Both the position numbers and the translations under genes were made by a program. The notes beneath the pieces are model-generated. The model was not told the origin of the DNA and did no database searches. It saw only the letters and a list, made by a program, of their open reading frames with translations. From Phycisphaerales bacterium (GTDB lineage Bacteria; Planctomycetota; Phycisphaerae; Phycisphaerales; UBA1924), in the NCBI GenBank assembly GCA_019744815.1, contig JAIEUA010000014.1, positions 1 to 35,105 on the forward strand: a stretch of DNA of 35,105 nucleotides, in the 5' to 3' direction. This document shows positions 17,044 to 24,776 of this stretch, piece by piece; the stretch's first letter is position 1, and each line of letters opens with the position of its first letter.

Positions 17044-19857
17044 TCAAGGCCGGCGCGAGGTTCGCAGTTTCTCAAGGGCCGCGAGCCGTTCTTTGTGAAT
17101 GGCGCGATCCGGTTCGAGCATGGTGAGTGCTTCAAGCTGCCACTTGGCGTCGTCGAACTGCTGGCGCTGGATGGCGATGGTTGCCGCCAGCTCGCGGATG
17201 GGCGCCTCGTAGGGCCCGACGGTGGTCGCACGCACGATCTTGTTCCAGGCTTTGTCCAAATCACCCTGTTCGGCGTACAACCGGGCGAGCTGGGCCGCCA
17301 CGCTCGACGAGTTCTGCTCGCGGGCGTCGAGGTACTCCAGATGCTCGATCGCCTTGGCAGGATCGTGCGCGGGTGATTCCGCGTCGAGGTAGAGCGCGGC
17401 GAGTTGCCGGTGCGGCATGGGATCGACCGGGCGTGCCGCGGCGAAGCGGGTTGCCAGGTCGATCGACTCGGGGGTGAGCTTGCCGTTCGAGGCGGCGAGG
17501 CGGCTGAGCAGAGCCATCTCGAGCACGTCGGGGTGGGTGGGATAGTCCTTGAGCCAGGCGTCGATGACGTCCTGGGAGGGGCCTTCGTCTTCGGCGCGAT
17601 GCCGGGCCCGCCCGAGCTTCTTGGCCATGGGCTTTTCGTCGCCGGGGGCGTCGGGCTTGGCCTGGGGATGGGCGTCGGGGTTGGCCGCCGGACCCGCTTC
17701 GTTCTGGTCGTGAGCCTTCGCGTTGCCTTCTTCCCACTTCGCGAGCAGATCGCGATACTCCGGCTGGCCGGGCTTGGGCTTCATGCCCCACGCGACCAGT
17801 TGCTCGCCCGCCCAGGTGTGGAACTGCTCGAAGAACTGCTCGCGGCTGGCTCCCAGCACGGTCTGGAACGCTTCGGGCTCGCGGTCGCCCGCGGCGTATC
17901 GGTCCATGAGCTTCAGCGGTGCCTCGGGGCCGAAGCGTTCGACCATGAACTCGTACATCCACGCGCCCTGGGCGTACGCCTGCCCGCGGTCGGTGGGCTT
18001 CTTGGGGCGGGTGAACGCGATGTTGATCTCTTCGAAATCGAAGAGGGTGTTGGTCTCGTACGCGCGGGCGAGGATCTGGACCGCGCTCCAGTCCTTGGGC
18101 GAGTCCTCGAGGTAGACCGCGGCGGCCTCGGTGAACCAGTGGGGGAGTCGGTTGTTGGTGCGGTCGAGCGTGACGGTGTGGGTGTACTCGTGCTGAACGA
18201 CGCGTGCCCAGTCGTACGCGCCCACCTTGCTCTGGTCGGAGAGCCGCGGCGCTTCCATGGCGATCAGCGGGCCGGTGGCGGCGGCCATGGTGTGCACCTG
18301 CGGCATGCCGGTGATGCGGACGCTGAACCAGTGGTGATCGGGCATCAGCTCGATGACGGTCTTGGTGCGGGGGACGTGGCGGATGCCGCCGGGCTTGTCG
18401 CCGGTCACGCGAGCGAAGATGCGCTCGAGCACCGCGGGCATCTCGCGAGCCAGGACCTGATCGACGCCGGGGCGGTAGCGGACGATGAAGTGATCGGTCT
18501 CGACGCGGCTGAAGGCGCCGACGTCGCGCACGAGCTTCAGGCTGTTGCTCGCGCGCACGTTGAACGGATCGAGCAGCGCCGCCCGCTCGAGGGCCGCGAG
18601 AGCGCGGTCGTCGCGGGCGGCCTGGACTTCGAGGAGACCCAACTCGATCCACACCTCGGCGTGCTTGGGGGCACGCTTGGAGGCTTCTTCGAGGTACTTG
18701 GCTGCATCGGCGTACTGACGCTGCTCGGCCAACGCTTTGCCCACCGCGAAGTAGCCGATCGGTGTGCCGGGGCTCAGGGCGTCGAGGGCGGCGAGCTTGG
18801 CGTCGGTGCCGGGCGTGTCGAACGCCGTCGCGCTTGCCGCCGCTTCTAGAGCGCGGGCCTCGAGCAGCTTGGGATAGCGGGCGAGAGTGGGGGCGAGCGA
18901 CTCCGCCGCCGCCTTGGGGTCGCGCTGGCGAAGGCGAATACGCGCTGTCAGCATGTCCGCGAGCGGTGCCACTCCCGACGCGGCTTCCGGAGAAGGCGGA
19001 GCATCCGACACCTCGATCGGCTTGGCCAGCTCGCGCAGCCTGTCCGCGACCTTCTCGGCACGATCGAAGTCAAAGCCGTCGACGGCCATGCGTCCGAGCA
19101 GATACCACGCGTCCGCCGCCGCGTTGTTTAGTTCCAGAGCCTGCTGGATCGCTTCGCGTGCCTCGGGGCCGTTGTCCTTCTCGTCGAGGATCTCGGCCTC
19201 GGCGAGAGAGGCCTCCCACGAGAGGCGGTCCAACTGCTCGCGGGCCCGGGCCAGCATCGACATGAGCGACTGGAACGACTGCGACGCGTTGCCCGGCCCG
19301 TCGATGCGGGTGCGTTCGTGCAGGGAACGCACGCCCTCGACCAGCTCACGCGAGGAGGACTGGCGGTCCTTGTTCAGCCGGCGATCGATCTCGGTCCGCA
19401 CGGCGCGGGCGTCGTCGTGCTTGCCGGTGGCGTCAAGGGCCAAGGCCTTGAGGCGAGCGGCACGAAGGCTGTTGGAGTTCGCGGCGTTGATGATCTCGAG
19501 CGCCCCGGCAAACTCGCCTCGTCGGACGGCGGCGTCGGCGCGGTCGATGGGATCGGCTTTGGCGTCGCTCAGCGATGCATCGTCCCAGCAGCCGCGGATC
19601 AGCGAGGCTTTGGCCCGGCGGGCGGGATCGGAGAGGTCCTCGGGCTTCCACAGGCCGTGGCGGACTCGGATGTCCGCACGCTCCGAGTCGGTGAGATAGG
19701 GCGTGTCGAGGAACCGTTGCACGGCCGGCGAGACCGGAAGCGGGCCCTTGTCGTCGGCGCGGGCTTGCAGCGCGAGGCCGGCGCTCAGAGCCGTGCACAG
19801 CGCGAGCGAGGCGGCTCGGGTTGTCCAACGCATCACCCACCGGTTCGAGGCACGCAT
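17044..19857 (-). CDS. Secreted TPR protein with gluzincin (peptidase MA-like) domain
   Basis: A protein of about 937 residues. It has a Sec signal (core ASLALCTALSAGLALQARA), an N-terminal half built of TPR-like helices (for example AWYLLGRMAVDGFDFDRAEK and VWIELGLLEVQAARDDRALA), a zinc-peptidase domain, and further TPR-like helices at the C-terminus (after a Pro/Ala/Lys-rich linker). The zinc motif is HEYTH at about residue 554, with the downstream Glu in WFTEAAAVY. This matches the peptidase MA/gluzincin layout. It probably acts outside the inner membrane; substrates are unknown. Start choices are ATG 19866, 19857 or 19833, all consistent with the signal peptide. The LolA-like gene lies upstream on the same strand, about 120 bases away, with a dispersed repeat between. 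Confidence 0.83.
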   Translation of the reverse strand: MRASNRWVMRWTTRAASLALCTALSAGLALQARADDKGPLPVSPAVQRFLDTPYLTDSERADIRVRHGLWKPEDLSDPARRAKASLIRGCWDDASLSDAKADPIDRADAAVRRGEFAGALEIINAANSNSLRAARLKALALDATGKHDDARAVRTEIDRRLNKDRQSSSRELVEGVRSLHERTRIDGPGNASQSFQSLMSMLARAREQLDRLSWEASLAEAEILDEKDNGPEAREAIQQALELNNAAADAWYLLGRMAVDGFDFDRAEKVADRLRELAKPIEVSDAPPSPEAASGVAPLADMLTARIRLRQRDPKAAAESLAPTLARYPKLLEARALEAAASATAFDTPGTDAKLAALDALSPGTPIGYFAVGKALAEQRQYADAAKYLEEASKRAPKHAEVWIELGLLEVQAARDDRALAALERAALLDPFNVRASNSLKLVRDVGAFSRVETDHFIVRYRPGVDQVLAREMPAVLERIFARVTGDKPGGIRHVPRTKTVIELMPDHHWFSVRITGMPQVHTMAAATGPLIAMEAPRLSDQSKVGAYDWARVVQHEYTHTVTLDRTNNRLPHWFTEAAAVYLEDSPKDWSAVQILARAYETNTLFDFEEINIAFTRPKKPTDRGQAYAQGAWMYEFMVERFGPEAPLKLMDRYAAGDREPEAFQTVLGASREQFFEQFHTWAGEQLVAWGMKPKPGQPEYRDLLAKWEEGNAKAHDQNEAGPAANPDAHPQAKPDAPGDEKPMAKKLGRARHRAEDEGPSQDVIDAWLKDYPTHPDVLEMALLSRLAASNGKLTPESIDLATRFAAARPVDPMPHRQLAALYLDAESPAHDPAKAIEHLEYLDAREQNSSSVAAQLARLYAEQGDLDKAWNKIVRATTVGPYEAPIRELAATIAIQRQQFDDAKWQLEALTMLEPDRAIHKERLAALEKLRTSRRP

Positions 19858-19934
19858 CGTCGGCATCTGGAGTGTCCGTTCGAGGTCAGCCGCGGCTTCC
19901 GTGGTGCGGCATTCGGTTTCCGAGCCCGCGTGGA

Positions 19935-19961
19935 GCCTGCAGGCGCGACGCCTGTGCCACC
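19935..19961. repeat. Short palindromic dispersed repeat
   Basis: A palindrome (GCCTGCAGGC) overlaps a hairpin of GCAGGCG and CGCCTGT with loop CGA (19939-19955), followed by GTGCCACC. Read in one frame it encodes RRDACATDG. I recall RRDACATG-type peptides as very common spurious products of a repeat in planctomycete and verrucomicrobial genomes, but I cannot check this here. It lies between the LolA-like and TPR/peptidase genes. Confidence 0.5.
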
Positions 19962-19976
19962 GACGGGGCAACACAC

Positions 19977-21068
19977 TTACTTCGGCTTCTTGGGTGCTTC
20001 GCCAACGCCCGGGGCCCGATCGGTGCCCGCGGGCTTGATATCCGGACCTGCTTCCGGAACTTGGGCTGTTCCGGCGTCCTCGATCCCGCCGCGGAACGGT
20101 TGGATGATCACGTCCCAGTCCTTGGGGCTGGCGGTGTCAAAGGCGACCGAGTCCAGCTTGGCTTCCTCGTTGGTCTTGATGTTGAGGAGGTAGACCGTCG
20201 ACTCGTCGTCGGCGGTGTTGATGGTGTGGGCCAGGCGGGGGAGCAGACGCTTCCCGGCCTTGGTGTCGGCGGGCTTGTACCAGAGCCGAATGGCCTTGAA
20301 CGCGTCGCGACCGGAGAGCTCGGGGCGGGGCACGAGCATCAGTTGGACGCAATCCGTCGTAAACGATCGGAGTCGCTTGGCGGTCTCGAGCGGCATGTCG
20401 TCGAACCCGTCGTCGGCGGGCAGCAGCGTCGCGTCGTAGCGAGCCAGGATGTCGACCCGCTTCTGGCCGATCGGGATCGGCAGCGGTCCTTCGCCGATCT
20501 TGAGCGGGTCGAACTTCTCGCCGGGACGCACAACCTGCCGCTTGATCATGCGTTTCTCGCCGGGGAACTTCTCGACCAGCCACTCGCCGTCGAAGATGTA
20601 GAACTGATCGCGATTCTCCAGGCGGCCGCCGACCTGGAAATCCTTGAACTGGATCGAGAAGCGTCGGCTCGCGGGCGCGGACTTGTCCGATGCCTTTCGG
20701 CTGTCCGTGAACCACAGCGTGCCGGTCCGGGTCTGCGTGTCGCCCGCGATCGCGAAATCGCGCACGTACTTGATGTCCGCGGTCAGCGTGGTCAGGTTCG
20801 CGTCCGCGGTCTCGAGCGCGGTGAGCAGCGCGTCGGCGTCGGCGAACCCGAGGATGGGCTGGTCGGGCAGCACCTTCACGTTGCCGCCGGGGACGACCTC
20901 GGATTGCACGGTTGTCGGCACGGGCGTTTGGGTTGTCGTGGGGGCGGAGGCGGGAGCGGCCGATGGGGCCGGGGCGGGGTCGGCGGCACGGGCGTGGCCG
21001 ATGGTCAGCGTGGCGAGGCACGCGAGGGAGGCCGCTGTGTAGCTGTTTGGCACGAAAGCTCTCCACAT
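19977..21068 (-). CDS. LolA-like secreted protein (outer-membrane lipoprotein-sorting-like)
   Basis: About 363 residues with a signal peptide (AASLACLATLTIGHARA), then a Pro/Ala/Thr-rich linker and a LolA-like beta-sheet domain. The motifs TLTADIKYVRDF, GTLWFTDSRK, RFSIQFKDFQVGG and FYIFDGEWLVEKFPGEK follow the typical pattern of an unclosed beta-barrel that shields a lipid. True LolA is about 180 residues; this protein has a longer C-terminal part ending in a Pro/Lys-rich tail. It may bind lipid or another hydrophobic ligand in the periplasm; transport of lipoproteins is not shown. Start: ATG 21068, with a TTG twelve bases upstream as an alternative. It precedes the TPR/peptidase gene on the same strand. 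Confidence 0.72.
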   Translation of the reverse strand: MWRAFVPNSYTAASLACLATLTIGHARAADPAPAPSAAPASAPTTTQTPVPTTVQSEVVPGGNVKVLPDQPILGFADADALLTALETADANLTTLTADIKYVRDFAIAGDTQTRTGTLWFTDSRKASDKSAPASRRFSIQFKDFQVGGRLENRDQFYIFDGEWLVEKFPGEKRMIKRQVVRPGEKFDPLKIGEGPLPIPIGQKRVDILARYDATLLPADDGFDDMPLETAKRLRSFTTDCVQLMLVPRPELSGRDAFKAIRLWYKPADTKAGKRLLPRLAHTINTADDESTVYLLNIKTNEEAKLDSVAFDTASPKDWDVIIQPFRGGIEDAGTAQVPEAGPDIKPAGTDRAPGVGEAPKKPK

Positions 21069-21343
21069 CGCCCCGAGCAACGCCGGGGGCGATCACTGTG
21101 ATGCTGTACGAGGCGTCGGCAGGCGGATGTTCTGGTCCGGAAGAAACAGGCCCCTGTGCCTCTTGGACGGACGTACTGGCATGTGAGGGTATCGCGCGGG
21201 CGGTGGGAGCGCGGGGGCACGTCTGCGGGAAGTCCGGGCCGCAGGCCGGGTTGTCCTCCCTGATCTCGGGCTCACGGACGCGAACGGATCGCAAAGCGGA
21301 AAAATGTGTTGTGTCACCCCCGGATTGGTGCGAATCTAGGGGT
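21069..21343. other. Divergent intergenic region
   Basis: About 275 bases between the LolA-like gene (minus) and the YceI-like gene (plus). It presumably carries both promoters. I see no small gene, RNA or clear operator in it. Confidence 0.4.
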
Positions 21344-22213
21344 GTGAGCGGACGCTTGGTGGATGCATCCCAGTTCTGTAGCCGTGGCCGCCGCCGTGCG
21401 GGCGTGCTGCTGCTCGCGTTGCTGGTCGGCGCGGCCCTGAGCGGCGGGGCGGGCGGACGCGAGCCGGAAGAGCCAGCCTCCAGCGGGCTCGCCCGGCGGC
21501 CCAACCCCGTCTTTCCCGAAAAGGCTGAGTGCGGCACGTGGCTCAAGCCGCTGCCGACCCACCGCAAGATGGGGTCGGTGTATCACACCATCGCCGCCAG
21601 TCGGTTCGACGTCGGCGGCGTGGCGGCCCGAGCGTCACTCGCTCCGCCCGTGGGATACGCGGTCGCACGCCTGCCCATGAGCTCGGGCGCGGACGGGACC
21701 ATCGGCTCGGTGCTGCTCGCCGGCCAGTGGCTGGTCCCGTGGACCGCGCTGCTCGACGAAGCAACGCTCCAGTCGTGGTCGAGCGCCGGCGGGCTCAAGA
21801 TCGATCAGTTCCCGGATGTTGGCTTCACCATCAGGGCGTCTGTCGATACACGCGAACTCTCGAAGAACGAATCGTCATCGTCGTACTCGTGCACGGTCAT
21901 CGCCGACGTCACCATCAACGGCGTCACGACCGAGGTGCTGGTCCCCAGGGCCGTGCTCACGCTCTCCCGGGCCGGAGTCGAAGGAAGCGGGCGTCGGGTC
22001 AAGGGCGATGTGCTCTCGCTGCGGGCTCGATGGAAGCTGCGTCTCGCCGATTTCTTGACGACGGGCGCTTCGGGTGTGCCGCCGATGGTGGATGTGAGCG
22101 TGGATCTGCTCGGAGCCACGGTGCCGCCCGAGTTTCAGGCTGAGGGCTCGGAGCCCACACCAGAACCGGCCGAACCGGCGTCGCCCGCGGGCGAACGCAA
22201 AGACGCGAAGTAA
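21344..22213 (+). CDS. YceI-like secreted protein
   Basis: About 289 residues. A signal or anchor is formed by an Arg-rich start and the hydrophobic run AGVLLLALLVGAALSGGAGG. The mature part resembles the YceI lipid-binding lipocalin-like family. It has SRFDVGG near the start, then IDQFPDVGFTIRASVD (family: fP.v.f.S) and ADVTINGVTTEVLVPRAVL (family: G.LtinGvt..v), with DVSVDLLGATVP near the end. The C-terminal tail is Pro/Glu/Ala-rich and low complexity. No ATG lies in frame before the signal; GTG 21344 or GTG 21359 is the start. The last 79 bases overlap the end of the convergent ruvX gene. Confidence 0.68.
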   Translation: MSGRLVDASQFCSRGRRRAGVLLLALLVGAALSGGAGGREPEEPASSGLARRPNPVFPEKAECGTWLKPLPTHRKMGSVYHTIAASRFDVGGVAARASLAPPVGYAVARLPMSSGADGTIGSVLLAGQWLVPWTALLDEATLQSWSSAGGLKIDQFPDVGFTIRASVDTRELSKNESSSSYSCTVIADVTINGVTTEVLVPRAVLTLSRAGVEGSGRRVKGDVLSLRARWKLRLADFLTTGASGVPPMVDVSVDLLGATVPPEFQAEGSEPTPEPAEPASPAGERKDAK

Positions 22214-22623
22214 TCCCGAAGAATCGAGGCCGCGGCCAGGGCGTCGCGCTTTTCTTTCTTCTGCTTGTGGGTCATCCCGCTCTGGGACATCGACCAGTCT
22301 GCCTCGACGGAGGTCAGCCGTTCGTCGTGGAAGCGGACGGTGCGTGTGGTAGTGGCGGCGAGCCGCTCCCCGAAGGCGCGGATCTTCTTGGCCTGCGGAC
22401 CTTCGCTGCCGTCCATGTTGAGGGGGAGGCCAAGGACCAGTTCGGCTTCGGCGCGGCCGAGGTGCGTCTCGATGCGTTTAGCGATGTCGGCGAGGAGCTG
22501 GGCGCCGGCGTTGGCGGCGAGGGGTGTTTCGATGACCTCGATGGGCGAGACGATGCCGGTCACCGGGTCGCCGAGGGCGAGGCCGGTGCGTTTGTCGCCG
22601 AGGTCGATGGCGAGGTAGCGCAC
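22135..22623 (-). CDS. ruvX: Holliday junction resolvase-like RuvX (YqgF)
   Basis: An RNase H-fold nuclease of the YqgF family, 162 residues, implicated in processing of recombination intermediates and of pre-16S rRNA 5' ends. The first acidic residue is in AIDLGDKRTGLALGD, the second region is ELVLGLPLNMDGSEGP, the third is FHDERLTSVEA, and the final Asp is in RDALAAASILRDYF. All core motifs are intact. The residues after that point form a low-complexity Ser/Gly/Ala tail that overlaps the end of the YceI-like gene. The start is GTG 22623, with no ribosome site; a tandem G-rich octamer array begins 20 bases upstream. Confidence 0.92.
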   Translation of the reverse strand: MRYLAIDLGDKRTGLALGDPVTGIVSPIEVIETPLAANAGAQLLADIAKRIETHLGRAEAELVLGLPLNMDGSEGPQAKKIRAFGERLAATTTRTVRFHDERLTSVEADWSMSQSGMTHKQKKEKRDALAAASILRDYFASLRSPAGDAGSAGSGVGSEPSA

Positions 22624-22642
22624 GGGGAAGGGTAGAGAGAAG

Positions 22643-22690
22643 AGGGGATCAGGGGAGCAGGGGAGCAGGGGAACAGGGGAACAGGGGAAC
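22643..22690. repeat. Tandem octamer repeat (AGGGGARC)6
   Basis: Six exact-period 8-base units: AGGGGATC, AGGGGAGC twice and AGGGGAAC three times, followed by a decayed seventh unit. Each unit has a run of four G's, so the plus strand could fold into a G-quadruplex. It begins 20 bases upstream of the ruvX start codon. A second array of the same unit lies upstream of miaB at 28018-28057. Confidence 0.95.
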
Positions 22691-22746
22691 AGGAGTGCGC
22701 GGCGATGGCGGAGTGTGTGGGATGGCTCCTTGATGAGGAGGGATAG

Positions 22747-22815
22747 CGCCGGGGCCTGGAAGGCCCCGCCCCTGAAGGGAAGGAAAGCCCTGCTCCCGCA
22801 AGGGAAGGGAGGCCC
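22747..22815. repeat. GC hairpin with AAGGGAAGG repeats between ruvX and manC
   Basis: GGGGCCT and AGGCCCC form a tight hairpin (loop GGA), followed by two AAGGGAAGG motifs and GGAAAGCCC. This resembles the GAAAGCCC and GGGAAGGGG sequence inserted in queG at about 34110-34153, suggesting a related dispersed element. It lies downstream of manC (minus strand), but no T-run follows, so it is not a standard terminator. Confidence 0.4.
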
Positions 22816-22825
22816 TCCTCGTGTT

Positions 22826-23953
22826 CTACTTCAGGCGGTCGTCGACCATGCCGTGGAGGGCTTTGAGTTCCTCGGCCTTGCTCTTGGGCATGATGAGCGT
22901 CGCGTCGGGCGTGTGGACGACGATGAGGTCGTCGATGCCCAAGACGGCCAGCGTGTGGTTCGCGTTGGCGTTGATGAGCAGGTTGCCTTTCGCCTGTGTC
23001 TGCAGCGTCGGGCCTTCGCCGGTGATGCGGTTGCCGGCGGGGTCGGCGCCGAGGGTCTCGGCGTAGCTGGGCCAGGAGCCGACGTCGAGCCAGTTGACAT
23101 CCATCTGGACGGTGCAGATGGAGAAGTCCTTGTCCTTGCTGGCGGGCTCCATGATCGCGTAATCGACGCTGATCTTGGGGAGCGTGGGGTAGACGCGTGC
23201 GACGACTTCGTTCTGCTTGGCGGTGCCCCAGGCGTGCTGGATCTGGAGCATGCCGGCGTGGCTCTCGGGCTTGAACTTGCGGAGCGCGTTCATGATGGTG
23301 GAGGCCTTCCACACGAACATGCCGCTGTTCCAGTTGAAGGCGCCGGACTGCACGTACGCCTGCGCACGGGGAAGATCGGGCTTCTCGACGAAGCGGGCGA
23401 CGTGGAAGGCGAGGGCCTTGCCGTCTTTCTCGCAGCCGTCGACGCCGCGGATGGGCGTGCCGCGTTCGACGTAGCCGTAGCCGGTGGCGGGGTAGGTGGG
23501 CTTGATGGAGAACGTGACGAGGCGCTTGGCGTCGTCCTCGACAAGGCGGTAGCCCAGGTCCATGCGCTCGCGGAAGACGTCCTGCGGCTCGATGATGTGG
23601 TCGGCGGTGAGGACGGAGAAGACCGCGTCCTTGTCGAGCTTCTCGAAGACCGCGGCGGCGAAGCCGACGGCGTTGACGGTGTCGCGGCCGACGGGCTCGC
23701 CCAGAATGCGCTCGTCGACGAAGTTGGGCAGGTCACGCCGGATGATCTTGCGGTAGTTCTCGCTGGTGCAGATAAAGCGGCGCTCGGGCGGGACGATGCC
23801 CTCGAGGCGCTGGGCGGCGATCTCGAGCAGCGAGCGCGAGGGGCCGCCCTCCTTGGGCTGGATGAACTTGAGGAGCTGCTTGGGCTGGTCCTTGCGGCTC
23901 ATTGGCCACAGTCGCGTCCCGGCTCCGCCGGCCATGATCATCGCGTATCGCAT
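22826..23953 (-). CDS. manC: Mannose-1-phosphate guanylyltransferase
   Basis: A nucleotidyltransferase of 375 residues that makes GDP-mannose for glycans and exopolysaccharide. The signature MAGGAGTRLWPMSRKDQPKQ is at the N-terminus; FVEKPD, FNWNSGMFVW, SVDYAIME and NWLDVGSW are further family motifs. It lacks the C-terminal phosphomannose isomerase domain found in the fused AlgA/ManC type, as expected at this length. The start at ATG 23953 has no clear ribosome site. No glycosyltransferase cluster is adjacent; the FkbM-type methyltransferase and the PEP-CTERM protein elsewhere in the window could use the same surface-sugar pool, which is speculation. A paired hairpin repeat lies upstream at 24024-24128. 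Confidence 0.93.
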   Translation of the reverse strand: MRYAMIMAGGAGTRLWPMSRKDQPKQLLKFIQPKEGGPSRSLLEIAAQRLEGIVPPERRFICTSENYRKIIRRDLPNFVDERILGEPVGRDTVNAVGFAAAVFEKLDKDAVFSVLTADHIIEPQDVFRERMDLGYRLVEDDAKRLVTFSIKPTYPATGYGYVERGTPIRGVDGCEKDGKALAFHVARFVEKPDLPRAQAYVQSGAFNWNSGMFVWKASTIMNALRKFKPESHAGMLQIQHAWGTAKQNEVVARVYPTLPKISVDYAIMEPASKDKDFSICTVQMDVNWLDVGSWPSYAETLGADPAGNRITGEGPTLQTQAKGNLLINANANHTLAVLGIDDLIVVHTPDATLIMPKSKAEELKALHGMVDDRLK

Positions 23954-24023
23954 CGCGAGGAAGATATCGGGTGGGAGGTGGGGAAATCAATGGGAATCTG
24001 GGGGTGAGGCCGAATTCCTGTTG

Positions 24024-24128
24024 TCGGGGTGCCACGGCTTGGCTGCTCGGAGCCAAGCCGTGCGGACGCGGCGGAATCGTGAGGTTCCGCACTGCTTGAC
24101 CTCAGAGCAGGTCAAGCAGTGGCACCCG
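24024..24128. repeat. Inverted pair of the GGCACCC hairpin repeat
   Basis: Copy A: CACGGCTTGGCT (24033-24044) pairs perfectly with AGCCAAGCCGTG (24051-24062), preceded by GGGTGC. Copy B: CACTGCTTGACCT (24090-24102) pairs perfectly with AGGTCAAGCAGTG (24109-24121), followed by GCACCCGA. The copies point in opposite directions. Between them GCGGAATC and GGTTCCGC form a third stem with a GTGA loop (24071-24090). The block starts 7 bases past the asparaginase stop. Other copies are at 29867 and 32179. Confidence 0.9.
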
Positions 24129-24136
24129 ATCGCGCG

Positions 24137-24658
24137 TCAACGTTTCACGAACGTCCCGTGCTCGCGGTCCTTTGTCACCCCCGGGAACGCCAACGCGCGG
24201 CCGTGGGCGACGCAGTAGACGCCGGGCGTCAAGACGCCAGCGGCGAAGATGGCCTCGTTCAGGTTCTGCAGCGCGTCGGAGCGTTTCATCTCGTAGGGGC
24301 GCATCGCGCCGGTGAGGACGATGGGCACGCGGGGGTGGGGGATGCTCTTGACGAGGTGCTCGCCGGTGATGCTGAGCGTGTCGGTGCCGTGGAGGATAAC
24401 GATGCCGGTGGACTGGGTGGCAAGCTCAGGAGACCCGCCCGCCGCTCGGACGGCCTGGACGATGGCGGCCCGGTCGGCGTCGGTCATGTCGAGGCTGTCC
24501 TTGCTGAGTAACTCGAGCGTGCCGATGGTGGTGTCGGCGAGGCGGAGACGCGACAGCATGCGGCGGACGATGGAGCGGCGATTCGCCAGCGAGCCGCTGG
24601 CCTCGTCGTAGGTCTTCTCGATCGTGCCGCCGGTGGTGATGAGGGTGAGGTGGGGCAT
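24137..24658 (-). CDS. Single-domain asparaginase
   Basis: A 173-residue protein that matches only the N-terminal catalytic half of type I/II L-asparaginases, normally about 330 residues. The nucleophile Thr is in TTGGTIEK, the second Thr-Asp pair is in HGTDTLSITG, the Ser region is SKDSLDMTDAD, and the Lys-containing stretch is reduced to VLTGAMRPYEMKRSDA. The reading frame closes cleanly with its own stop, and no C-terminal half is found downstream. Short asparaginase-domain proteins are known in other bacteria, so this may be a normal short form rather than a truncation. ATG 24658 has no ribosome site. It lies downstream of rplU, after a terminator, and a hairpin repeat follows its stop. 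Confidence 0.85.
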   Translation of the reverse strand: MPHLTLITTGGTIEKTYDEASGSLANRRSIVRRMLSRLRLADTTIGTLELLSKDSLDMTDADRAAIVQAVRAAGGSPELATQSTGIVILHGTDTLSITGEHLVKSIPHPRVPIVLTGAMRPYEMKRSDALQNLNEAIFAAGVLTPGVYCVAHGRALAFPGVTKDREHGTFVKR

Positions 24659-24724
24659 GGGGGGGGAAGAGACGGAGAGACGAAAAGAAGGAGAGACGGA
24701 GTTGTGGAACGGTAGACCGGAATG

Positions 24725-24751
24725 AAAAAAGGCACGGCGAGTGCCGTGCCT
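24725..24751 (-). terminator. Intrinsic terminator of rplU
   Basis: On the minus strand AGGCACGGC and GCCGTGCCT form a perfect 9-base-pair stem with loop ACTC, followed by TTTTTT. It lies about 26 bases past the rplU stop, separating it from the asparaginase gene. Confidence 0.93.
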
Positions 24752-24776
24752 AGATACTGCTGTTGGTTCGGTCGGA

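Noticed and set aside
17404..18849. Plus-strand open frame of 481 codons
   Set aside because: Mirror frame of the TPR/peptidase gene, Gly/Val/Leu-rich without motifs.
22643..22690. Possible CRISPR-like array
   Set aside because: The units are contiguous octamers without spacers, and no cas genes are present.
22600..22850. Replication origin at the composition shift
   Set aside because: No DnaA-box cluster, dnaA, dnaN or AT-rich unwinding region is visible; gene directions also do not fit an origin.
22715..24007. Plus-strand open frame of 430 codons
   Set aside because: Antisense to manC; no motif and runs through repeat DNA.
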